DNA of 9,588 bases, taken from NCBI GenBank assembly GCA_013695115.1, contig JACDBD010000075.1, forward strand, positions 1 to 9,588, read 5' to 3'. Below, piece after piece: positions 1 through 5,371 of the stretch (within the stretch, counting starts at the first letter, position 1; each line of letters starts with the position of its first letter). A program made the position numbers and the translations under genes. This DNA is from Actinomycetota bacterium (lineage in GTDB: Bacteria; Actinomycetota; Acidimicrobiia; IMCC26256; JACDBD01). The notes under the pieces were generated by a model. That model was not told the DNA's origin. It worked only from the letters and a program-made list of their open reading frames with translations, and ran no database searches.

Positions 1-117
1 CTCCTCGAGCGGGCGGGCGACCGGGTGGTGCTGACCCGGCGGGGCCGCCTGCTCGCGACCGACGTGACCGCGCGCCTGCTCGCCGCAGGTGAGGTCGAGG
101 GGGCTGGCACTCGGTAG
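1..117 (+). CDS. hemW: HemW heme chaperone / coproporphyrinogen III oxidase-like radical SAM protein, C-terminal end only
   Basis: Only the last 38 codons are present, open at the left edge and ending in TAG at 115-117. The visible peptide contains the stretch VVLTRRGRLLATDVTARLL, which matches the C-terminal 'LT..GR.L...V...L' ending of HemW/HemN-like radical SAM proteins. HemW family members bind heme and a 4Fe-4S cluster and are thought to deliver heme to respiratory enzymes; the radical SAM cysteines would lie upstream of this window. The assignment leans on gene order: hemW directly upstream of hrcA-dnaJ is common in actinobacteria. The stop codon lies inside the spacer of the CIRCE operator, so the hemW end and the hrcA control region physically overlap. 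The fragment alone is too short to prove the family. Confidence 0.72.
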   Translation, partial: LLERAGDRVVLTRRGRLLATDVTARLLAAGEVEGAGTR

Positions 118-130
118 ACTTGAGTGCTAA
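104..130 (+). promoter_or_regulatory. CIRCE operator (HrcA binding site)
   Basis: The CIRCE consensus is TTAGCACTC-N9-GAGTGCTAA. Here the left arm is CTGGCACTC (104-112, 7 of 9 matching), the spacer is exactly 9 nt (113-121), and the right arm is a perfect GAGTGCTAA (122-130). It sits 50 bp before the hrcA ATG, which fits autoregulation of the heat-shock repressor. The spacer holds both the hemW stop codon and TAGACT (115-120), which fits an actinobacterial -10 (TANNNT), so bound HrcA would cover the promoter. I see no convincing -35 upstream of that box. Confidence 0.93.
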
Positions 131-142
131 CCGGCGGCTTCA

Positions 143-175
143 GCGAGCGAGTGAGTGAGTGACGAGTGAGTGAGT
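143..175 (+). repeat. GAGT/GAGC tetranucleotide tract in the hrcA leader
   Basis: Two perfect (GAGT)3 blocks lie at 149-160 and 164-175, separated by GAC and preceded by two GAGC-like units. The tract ends immediately before the hrcA start codons. Because the period is 4, each block carries TGA stop triplets in all three frames as well as GTG triplets. There is no ordinary AGGAGG Shine-Dalgarno sequence in this leader, so GAG-containing units may be the only ribosome-recruiting sequence. Unit-number change would alter the spacing to the start codon. Confidence 0.7.
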
Positions 176-179
176 AGTG

Positions 180-1178
180 ATGGAGCAGCGTAAGGCGGAG
201 ATTCTCCGGGCGATCGTCGAGGAGTACGTCGAGACCGCTCAGCCCGTCGGGTCGCAGCGGGTCGCGCGCTCGCGTCGGCTGGGCGTGTCGAGCGCCACCA
301 TCCGCAACGACATGACCGTGCTCGAACGCGAGGGCTACCTGGCCCAGCCGCACACGTCGGCGGGGCGGATCCCCACCGATCTCGGGTATCGCTACTTCGT
401 CGACCACTTCACCGGCGAGGCGGGACTGCTCGCCCCCGATCGGCGGGCGATCTCCGAGTTCTTCGATTCCGCCCACCGGGCGCTCGAGGATCTGCTCCAC
501 GAGACCAGCCAGTTCCTCGCTCGGGTGACCGACCACGCCGCGGTCGTGGTCGGCCCGCAACCCGACGCCGCCGTCGTCCGCAGCGTCCAGCTGGTCACGC
601 TGCAACCGAGCGTGGTGCTGGCGGTAGCGGTCCTCTCCAACGGTGGCGTCGAGAAGGAGGTCCTCCAACTCGACCGCGAGGTCGACGATTCGCGGGTCGC
701 TGCAGCCGCGGCCGCGCTCGGGAGCCAACTCACCGGCCAGGCGCTGACCGACCTTCCCTCCCTCCGTCCGTCCGGCGACGCCGACGTCGACCACCTGGCC
801 GGCCTCGCCCGCGACGGGCTCGCCGAGCACCCGCCGACCGCCGAGCCGCTCTACGTGGGCGGCACCAGCCGGATCGCGGCCGAGCAGCAGTCGTTCGCGA
901 CCGTCGAGAGTGCGGCGCGCCTGCTCGAGATGCTCGAGCACCAGGTCGTCGTGGTGTCGCTCGTCCGCGACCTCCTCGACGAGGGTGTCACCGTCCGCAT
1001 CGGCTCCGAGAACGAGATCGAGGAACTGCGCGATTTCGCCATCGTGCTCGCGCCCTACGAGGTGGAAGGGGAGTTGGCGGGCACCGTCGGCGTCCTCGGG
1101 CCGACCCGCATGGACTACCGGCAGGCGCTCGCGGCGGTGGCCGCGGTCTCGCAACAGCTCGGCCGGCTGCTCTCATGA
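180..1178 (+). CDS. hrcA: Heat-inducible transcriptional repressor HrcA
   Basis: HrcA is a dimeric DNA-binding repressor of class I heat-shock genes that binds CIRCE and is kept active by GroEL. The protein is 332 aa, close to the usual ~340. The N-terminal winged-helix domain (about residues 1-75) shows the family signatures RKAEILRAIVEEYV, VGSQRVA, SSATIRNDM and TSAGRIPTDLGYRYFVD. The C-terminal part carries the conserved IGSENEIEEL and the closing YRQALAAVAAVSQQLGRLL segment. ATG at 180 was chosen over the adjacent GTG at 177 because most HrcA proteins begin M-x(1-3)-RK-x-x-IL; the difference is one residue. A CIRCE element 50 bp upstream supports autoregulation. dnaJ follows after 61 bp, the standard hrcA-dnaJ order of many actinobacteria. 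Confidence 0.97.
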   Translation: MEQRKAEILRAIVEEYVETAQPVGSQRVARSRRLGVSSATIRNDMTVLEREGYLAQPHTSAGRIPTDLGYRYFVDHFTGEAGLLAPDRRAISEFFDSAHRALEDLLHETSQFLARVTDHAAVVVGPQPDAAVVRSVQLVTLQPSVVLAVAVLSNGGVEKEVLQLDREVDDSRVAAAAAALGSQLTGQALTDLPSLRPSGDADVDHLAGLARDGLAEHPPTAEPLYVGGTSRIAAEQQSFATVESAARLLEMLEHQVVVVSLVRDLLDEGVTVRIGSENEIEELRDFAIVLAPYEVEGELAGTVGVLGPTRMDYRQALAAVAAVSQQLGRLLS

Positions 1179-1226
1179 GGCGAGCGACCGCTCGCCGGGG
1201 CCCGAGCGGCCCGGCCCGGAGGGCCG
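1179..1226 (+). other. Two consecutive GC hairpins between hrcA and dnaJ
   Basis: The first hairpin is GGCGAGC (1179-1185), loop GACC, GCTCGCC (1190-1196), starting at the base after the hrcA stop. The second is CGGCCC (1212-1217), loop GGA, GGGCCG (1221-1226). Neither has a following T-run. They could dampen read-through, stabilise the mRNA end or set the hrcA:dnaJ ratio, but GC-rich spacers often fold by chance, so function is unproven. Confidence 0.4.
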
Positions 1227-1239
1227 AGAGCGGGGAAGC

Positions 1240-2349
1240 ATGAGCGCGGATTACTACGGGGTGCTCGGGGTCTCCCCCCAGGCGAGCGACGACGAGATCA
1301 AGCGCGCCTACCGCGCGCTCGCTCGCAAGTTCCACCCCGACGGCAACCCCGACGACCCCGAGGCGGCCGAGCATTTCAAGGAAGTCAGCCGCGCGTACGA
1401 GACCTTGCGCGACCCGGAGCGCCGGCGTCGCTACGACATGTTCGGCGCCGACGGCGCGGGCGCGGCCGGACCGAGCGGTCCCATGGGCGACTTCGGGGTC
1501 GGTGACTTCTTCGACGCCTTCTTCGGCGGCGACGCCTTCGGCCGGCGCGGGCCCGCCGGACCGGCGCGGGCCGCCGACGCCGAGATCAGGGTGGAGCTGA
1601 CCCTGGCCGAGGTCACGTTCGGCGTCACCCGGACGATTGAGATTCGGCTCCCGGTCCCGTGTGACCGGTGTGACGGGTCCGGCTGCGAGCCGGGCACGCA
1701 TCCGTCGCGCTGCGACGTCTGCGGCGGTACCGGCGAAGTGCGCCAGGTCCGGCGCTCGATCCTGGGACAGATGGTCACGGCGTCGCCCTGCGCCGCCTGC
1801 TACGCGGCCGGCAGCCGCATCCTCTCGCCCTGTCGCGACTGCCGGGGCGAGGGACGCGTGCAGGGCACGCACGACATCGACGTCGACGTTCCCGCCGGCG
1901 TCGACAGCGGACAGCGGCTGCGGCTGTCCGGCCGCGGACCGGCCGCCCCCCGGGGCGGGATTGACGGCGACCTCTACGTCACGATCACGGTCGCGCCCCA
2001 CCCGGACTTCGAACGCCACGGCGACGACCTCGTCCACGTCCGCCGCGTCTCGCTGACGCAGGCGGCGTTGGGCGCGTCGCTGGTGGTCGAGACCCTGGAC
2101 GGGCCCGAGCAGCTGGCGGTGCCGCCGGGCACGCAGCCCGGCCACGTGTTCCGGCTCAAAGCGCGGGGCGTGCCGTCGTTGCGCGGTCGTGGCCGCGGCG
2201 ACCTGCTGGTACGCCTCGACGTCGAGGTGCCCGACCGCCTCCGGCCCGAGGAGGCCGAGCTCCTGCGGAAGCTAGCCGAGCTGCGCGGTGACGACGTGGC
2301 CCCCGCCGACGAGGGCTTCTTCTCGCGTCTCAAGTCCGCCTTTCAGTAG
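1240..2349 (+). CDS. dnaJ: Chaperone DnaJ (Hsp40, type I, hrcA-linked copy)
   Basis: This is the cytosolic co-chaperone that delivers substrates to DnaK and stimulates its ATPase. It is 369 aa, a normal type I length. The J domain spans residues 4-68 with HPD at 32-34; a Gly/Phe-rich linker covers about 69-105 (DFFDAFFGG). The zinc domain has four repeats: CDRCDGSG (141-148), CDVCGGTG (158-165), CAACYAAG (184-191) and CRDCRGEG (198-205). All eight cysteines are present, but the third repeat lacks the usual glycine after its second cysteine. Two C-terminal beta domains follow. ATG 1240 starts exactly at the J domain; the open frame extends upstream inside hrcA without homology. GGGGAAG lies just 5' of the start. 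The position after hrcA suggests heat-shock control and the copy often called dnaJ2 in actinobacteria. Confidence 0.96.
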   Translation: MSADYYGVLGVSPQASDDEIKRAYRALARKFHPDGNPDDPEAAEHFKEVSRAYETLRDPERRRRYDMFGADGAGAAGPSGPMGDFGVGDFFDAFFGGDAFGRRGPAGPARAADAEIRVELTLAEVTFGVTRTIEIRLPVPCDRCDGSGCEPGTHPSRCDVCGGTGEVRQVRRSILGQMVTASPCAACYAAGSRILSPCRDCRGEGRVQGTHDIDVDVPAGVDSGQRLRLSGRGPAAPRGGIDGDLYVTITVAPHPDFERHGDDLVHVRRVSLTQAALGASLVVETLDGPEQLAVPPGTQPGHVFRLKARGVPSLRGRGRGDLLVRLDVEVPDRLRPEEAELLRKLAELRGDDVAPADEGFFSRLKSAFQ

Positions 2350-2394
2350 GCAGAGGCGCCAAACCTGCCCGCCGAGCGAGCGCGACCAGGAGAG

Positions 2395-3126
2395 GTGCCG
2401 CCCGCGTTCTGCGCGGACGCGAACGCTGCTGCCCACACCTTCGTCGACGTGCTCGACGACGAGGTCGAGATCGGTGGGGACGACGGTCACCACCTGGTGC
2501 GCGTGCGCCGCCTGCGGGAGGGAGAGCCCGTGACCGCCGCCGACGGCGCCGGCGCGTGGCGCCCCTATGTCGTCGCCGCCACCGGGCGCCGCGACCTGCG
2601 ACTCCAAGCGTCTGGTCCCGTCGCGGTCGAGCCCGAGCTCGCCCCCCGCCTGACCATCGCGTTCGCGGTGACCAAGGGCGTGAAGCCCGAGCTCGTCGTC
2701 CAGAAGGTCACCGAGCTCGGCGCTGACGAGATCGTTCCGGTGCGCACCCGCCGGTCGGTCGCTCGCTGGGAGGGAACGAGCGGCGGCACTGCGACGCAAC
2801 GCCTGCGGCGCGTGGCCCGCGAGGCCGCCGCCCAGTGTCACCGGGCCCGTCTCCCCGTCGTCGGTGCACCCGTCGATCTCGCGTCGCTGGCGGGACGCCC
2901 GGGCCTGGTCGTCGCCGAGCGCAACGGGGACCTGGTCGCCGACCTCGCCGACCCCCCGGGGCGGGAGTGGGTGCTGGTGACCGGGCCCGAGGGTGGCTTC
3001 GAGCCGGGCGAGCGGGAGGTGTTGGGCGACCCCGTCTGCCTCGCGCTCGGCCCCCACGTCCTCCGGGCCGAGACCGCGGCCGTTGCCGGCGCGGCCGCCC
3101 TCGCGGGGCGGCGGCGGCTGCGCTGA
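2395..3126 (+). CDS. rsmE: 16S rRNA (uracil1498-N3)-methyltransferase RsmE
   Basis: RsmE uses S-adenosylmethionine to methylate N3 of U1498 in 16S rRNA. The 243-aa protein shows the family features in order: an N-terminal PUA-like part with HHLVRVRRLREGE (32-44), then KGVKPELVVQKVTELGADEIVPV and REAAAQ around residues 95-147, and the SPOUT knot motifs GPEGG (197-201) and LRAETA (223-228) that form the SAM pocket. GTG at 2395 is the only plausible start: the frame is stopped by the dnaJ TAG at 2347 and no other ATG, GTG or TTG precedes the homology. The Shine-Dalgarno-like AGGAG (2388-2392) is unusually close, only 2 nt away. The gene follows dnaJ after 45 bp, a conserved actinobacterial order, so it is probably co-transcribed. 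Confidence 0.95.
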   Translation: MPPAFCADANAAAHTFVDVLDDEVEIGGDDGHHLVRVRRLREGEPVTAADGAGAWRPYVVAATGRRDLRLQASGPVAVEPELAPRLTIAFAVTKGVKPELVVQKVTELGADEIVPVRTRRSVARWEGTSGGTATQRLRRVAREAAAQCHRARLPVVGAPVDLASLAGRPGLVVAERNGDLVADLADPPGREWVLVTGPEGGFEPGEREVLGDPVCLALGPHVLRAETAAVAGAAALAGRRRLR

Positions 3127-3191
3127 GCGGTACTGCCCGCCCGGCTCGGGAGAGATCGACCCCGATGCCTGTCGCACCGAACGCGTAGCGT

Positions 3192-3201
3192 GGCATATGC
3201 C
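3192..3201 (+). promoter_or_regulatory. Perfect 10-bp palindrome upstream of the bldD-like gene
   Basis: GGCATATGCC is a perfect inverted repeat with an AT centre, standing out in a GC-rich sequence. It ends 17 bp before the candidate -35 box TTGACG. The sequence TGGCATAT at its left edge (3191-3198) recurs as TGGCATTT at 3232-3239, 41 bp downstream, close to four helical turns. This layout could suit a dimeric or looping regulator. No regulator is identified. Confidence 0.4.
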
Positions 3202-3218
3202 CCGGTCGGGCGACCATC

Positions 3219-3245
3219 TTGACGCCGAGAGTGGCATTTTAGGGT
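3219..3245 (+). promoter_or_regulatory. Candidate promoter of the bldD-like gene
   Basis: TTGACG (3219-3224) is a near-perfect -35 hexamer. TAGGGT (3240-3245) fits the actinobacterial -10 form TANNNT, with a 15-bp spacer, slightly short. An alternative -10, TAACCT (3254-3259), has no good -35. Transcription would begin around 3252, giving a leader of about 40 nt before ATG 3294. Confidence 0.55.
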
Positions 3246-3257
3246 GACTTTGGTAAC
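3244..3257 (+). promoter_or_regulatory. GTNAC repeat overlapping the -10: possible autoregulatory operator
   Basis: GTGAC (3244-3248) and GTAAC (3253-3257) are separated by TTTG and overlap the -10 region of the BldD-like gene. Streptomyces BldD binds a pseudo-palindrome built from TnAC and GTnA half-sites and represses its own gene. Here the half-sites are present but spaced by 4 rather than the 5 nt I recall for that consensus, so this is a resemblance and not a match. Confidence 0.35.
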
Positions 3258-3262
3258 CTGAC

Positions 3263-3286
3263 GTGGTCGAACGGCTGGGGGACCAC
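3263..3286 (+). promoter_or_regulatory. Leader hairpin spanning the ribosome-binding region of the bldD-like gene
   Basis: GTGGTC (3263-3268) pairs perfectly with GACCAC (3281-3286) across a 12-nt loop that contains the purine run GGGG. The downstream arm lies 7 nt before ATG 3294, and the only Shine-Dalgarno-like sequence, GGGGGA (3277-3282), is partly in the loop and partly in the stem. The fold could restrict translation. It does not resemble a riboswitch class known to me. Confidence 0.4.
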
Positions 3287-3293
3287 AACTCCA

Positions 3294-3791
3294 ATGAGTG
3301 AAAACGGACGCCAGGTCGGCGAGCGCCTGCGCTCGATCCGCCGCCAAAAGGGACTCTCCCTGCACGATGTCGAGGCCCGCTCGGGACACGAGTTCAAGGC
3401 CTCGGTGCTGGGGGCGTACGAGCGCGGGGAGCGGGCGATCTCGGTGCCTCGGCTGATGCGCCTGGCCGAGATCTATTCGGTCCCCGCCGACCAGTTGCTG
3501 CCGCGCGACGCCGAGGTCGACATCGATCTCACCGAGCGTGACAGCACCCCCTTCGAGGAGGGCTTCACCATCGACCTCCAGCGTCTCAACGCGATCGAGG
3601 ACGCCGACGCCGCGGTGTTGTCGCGCTACGCCGCGACCATTCAACTCCAGCGCCAGGACTTCAACGGAAGGATCCTCACCGTCCGCCGCGACGACCTCCG
3701 GGTTGTGGCCGCGGTGCTCGGCCGCAGCCCCGAGGAACTCCAGCTGCGGCTCGAGCAGTTGGGCCTGCGGGCCACCAGCGCCAGCGCGTAA
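3294..3791 (+). CDS. bldD: BldD-like XRE-family transcriptional regulator with a c-di-GMP-binding C-terminal domain
   Basis: In Streptomyces, BldD is a repressor of developmental genes whose dimerisation is driven by a cyclic di-GMP tetramer. This protein is 165 aa, against about 167 in Streptomyces. Residues 6-70 form a Cro/XRE helix-turn-helix with the BldD-like stretch LRSIRRQKGLSLHDVEARS and the following YERGERAISVPRLMRLAE. A variable linker (about 71-92) leads to the C-terminal domain with RYAATIQLQRQDFNGRIL. The c-di-GMP signature RxD-X8-RxxD is present exactly: R120-Q-D122, eight residues, R131-x-x-D134. ATG 3294 starts just ahead of the HTH. The gene stands alone between rsmE and phoH with its own promoter region, overlapping a possible operator. 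Family assignment is strong by eye; its regulon in this organism is unknown, and the symbol reflects homology rather than a developmental role. Confidence 0.88.
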   Translation: MSENGRQVGERLRSIRRQKGLSLHDVEARSGHEFKASVLGAYERGERAISVPRLMRLAEIYSVPADQLLPRDAEVDIDLTERDSTPFEEGFTIDLQRLNAIEDADAAVLSRYAATIQLQRQDFNGRILTVRRDDLRVVAAVLGRSPEELQLRLEQLGLRATSASA

Positions 3792-3806
3792 GACGCCTCG
3801 GCGCCA

Positions 3807-3820
3807 CCGGTCGGGACCGG
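3807..3820 (+). terminator. Short GC hairpin after the bldD-like gene
   Basis: CCGGTC (3807-3812) and GACCGG (3815-3820) form a perfect inverted repeat with a 2-nt centre, 15 bp after the stop codon. No T-run follows. It lies between two units that appear to have separate promoters, which supports a weak terminator or 3'-end stabiliser, but the stem is short. Confidence 0.4.
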
Positions 3821-3838
3821 CCGGACGTCGGCGGGCGA

Positions 3839-3866
3839 TTGTCGTTGGTCGGGTGGGGACTACCAT
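3839..3866 (+). promoter_or_regulatory. Candidate promoter of the phoH-ybeY-corC-era operon
   Basis: TTGTCG (3839-3844) and TACCAT (3861-3866) are separated by 16 bp and fit actinobacterial housekeeping promoters (TTGNCN, TANNNT). A start site about 7 nt after the -10 would fall near 3873, only about 4 nt before the phoH TTG at 3877. The transcript would thus be nearly leaderless, consistent with the absence of a Shine-Dalgarno sequence. Confidence 0.6.
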
Positions 3867-3876
3867 CTGACGCGAC

Positions 3877-4842
3877 TTGTCCACCCCTTCGTCGACCCAG
3901 GTCAAGATCCTCGTCCCGGGCAACCACCTCATGGTCGGCCTGCTCGGCCAGCGCGACGAGTTCCTCCGCCTGGTCGAAGAGTCGTTCCCGGTTTCGATCC
4001 ATGTGCGCGGCAACGAGATCACCGTCACCGGCGACGACATCGAGGCCGAACGGGTCGGCCGGCTGTTCGAGGAGATGGTGCTGCTCGTCGAGGAGGGCCA
4101 CAGCCTCGATCGCGACGGCGTCGGCCGCAGCATCGAGATGCTGAAGGCCGACCAGCGGCCCACCGACGTCCTCACCACCGAGGTCCTGCGCGGGCGCAAG
4201 ACGGTCCGGCCCAAGACCGCGGGGCAGAAGCGTTACGTCGATGCTGTGCGCGAGCACACGGTCACGTTCGCCATCGGGCCCGCCGGAACCGGCAAGAGCT
4301 ACCTCGCGGTCGCTCTGGCGGTCCAGGCGTTGCAGGCGAAGGAGATCAACCGCATCATCCTGACCCGGCCCGCGGTCGAGGCGGGGGAGCGCCTCGGGTT
4401 CCTTCCCGGCGACGTGCTCGCCAAGGTCGACCCATACCTGCGGCCGCTCTACGACGCGCTGTACGAGATGCTCGATCCCGACGCGGTCAGCCGGCTGATG
4501 GAGCGGGGCACCATCGAGGTCGCGCCCCTCGCATTCATGCGGGGCCGGACGCTGAACGACTCCTTCATCATCCTCGACGAGGCCCAGAACACCACGCCCG
4601 AGCAGATGAAGATGTTCCTCACCCGGCTCGGGTTCGGCTCGAAGATTGTGGTCACCGGGGACGTGACCCAGATCGACCTCCCCGAGGGTCGCGGCCGGTC
4701 CGGGTTGCTGGTGGTGCGGGACGTGCTCGCCGGGATCTCCGGCCTCGCGTTCGTCGAGCTGGGATCGCGTGACGTCGTGCGGCACCGGATCGTGCAGGAC
4801 ATCGTGGATGCCTACGGTGCGAGCGAGGCGAGTGAGCCATGA
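3877..4842 (+). CDS. phoH: PhoH-family ATPase (PhoL-type, with N-terminal KH-like domain)
   Basis: PhoH/PhoL proteins are cytoplasmic P-loop NTPases related to the helicase core of superfamily 1 and linked to RNA or ribosome metabolism through their gene neighbours. The 321-aa protein is of normal length. Residues 8-75 form the KH-like N-terminal region (VKILVPGNHLMVGLLGQRDE). The ATPase domain holds Walker A GPAGTGKS (134-141), the family motif TRPAVEAGERLGFLPGD (163-179), Walker B with IILDEAQNTT (231-240), and VVTGDVTQIDLP (258-269). TTG 3877 is forced as start: a stop lies in frame at 3868-3870, and the next candidate, ATG at codon 19, would cut into the conserved N-terminus. No Shine-Dalgarno sequence is seen. 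ybeY follows after 13 bp. Confidence 0.95.
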   Translation: MSTPSSTQVKILVPGNHLMVGLLGQRDEFLRLVEESFPVSIHVRGNEITVTGDDIEAERVGRLFEEMVLLVEEGHSLDRDGVGRSIEMLKADQRPTDVLTTEVLRGRKTVRPKTAGQKRYVDAVREHTVTFAIGPAGTGKSYLAVALAVQALQAKEINRIILTRPAVEAGERLGFLPGDVLAKVDPYLRPLYDALYEMLDPDAVSRLMERGTIEVAPLAFMRGRTLNDSFIILDEAQNTTPEQMKMFLTRLGFGSKIVVTGDVTQIDLPEGRGRSGLLVVRDVLAGISGLAFVELGSRDVVRHRIVQDIVDAYGASEASEP

Positions 4843-4855
4843 GGCAGGCTGCCGA

Positions 4856-5371
4856 GTGAACGGCCTGCACGAGTCGGCGGTCTTCGGCGCGGACGAGCAA
4901 TCCGAAGTCGACGTCGATCTGCTGCGCTGGGTGCGCCTGGCCCGGTTCGTCCTCACGGAGGAACGCGTGCCCGCGGACGCCGAGCTGTCGGTGATCTTCG
5001 TCGACGAACAGGCCATCACCGACCTCAACGAGCGCTTCCTCGGCGGCACCGGTCCGACCGACGTGCTGGCGTTCCCGATGGACGACGTCGTTCTCGGCGG
5101 CCGCCAACCCGACCAGGGCGGCCGCGGCCCGGGCTCGCCCTCCGAGCCCGGTGATCCCCCGGTGGTGCTGGGCGACGTCGTGGTGTGTCCCCAGATCGCG
5201 GAACGTCAGGCCGGTGAGCACGGCAATTCGGCTCCCGACGAGCTCGCCCTTCTCGTCGTCCACGGCGTCCTTCATCTGCTGAACTACGACCATGCCGAGG
5301 AGCGCGAGTCGACGGCCATGAAACGCCGCGAGCGCGAGCTCCTGGACCGCTTCCGCCTCCTCGATTCATGA
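4856..5371 (+). CDS. ybeY: Endoribonuclease YbeY (rRNA maturation factor)
   Basis: YbeY is a zinc-dependent single-strand endoribonuclease involved in 16S rRNA 3'-end maturation and ribosome quality control. The signature H-x3-H-x5-H appears as HGVLHLLNYDH at residues 136-146. Upstream are TDVLAFPMD (68-76) and LGDVVVCPQIAERQA (105-119), both typical. Between them, residues 80-102 form a Gly/Pro-rich loop that is probably flexible. The 171-aa length fits the family. GTG 4856 was chosen because AGG (4846-4848) sits 7 nt upstream and it follows the phoH stop by 13 bp; GTG 4832, overlapping phoH by 11 bp, is an alternative adding 8 residues. The open frame continues further into phoH without homology. 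The stop overlaps the corC start as ATGA, implying translational coupling. Confidence 0.95.
   Translation: MNGLHESAVFGADEQSEVDVDLLRWVRLARFVLTEERVPADAELSVIFVDEQAITDLNERFLGGTGPTDVLAFPMDDVVLGGRQPDQGGRGPGSPSEPGDPPVVLGDVVVCPQIAERQAGEHGNSAPDELALLVVHGVLHLLNYDHAEERESTAMKRRERELLDRFRLLDS

Noticed and set aside
910..1239. An N-terminal extension of dnaJ running back into hrcA
   Set aside because: The extra 110 residues are Ser/Arg-rich shadow translation; the J domain starts at ATG 1240 as in normal DnaJ.
988..2145. A 385-codon minus-strand frame opposite hrcA and dnaJ, with similar ones at 2272-3294, 2838-4214 and 3676-5049
   Set aside because: All are shadows of well-supported + strand genes, with composition-driven Ala/Arg/Gly sequence and no family signatures.
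3136..3150. Short inverted repeats (CCCG/CGGG near 3139-3149 and GGTCG/CGACC at 3204-3215) as an rsmE terminator
   Set aside because: Stems are only 4-5 bp with no T-run; such repeats are expected by chance in GC-rich DNA.
3197..3247. A 16-codon ORF (ATG to TGA) upstream of the bldD-like gene as a leader peptide
   Set aside because: It contains the candidate -35 and most of the -10, has no Shine-Dalgarno sequence, and would not be on the predicted transcript.
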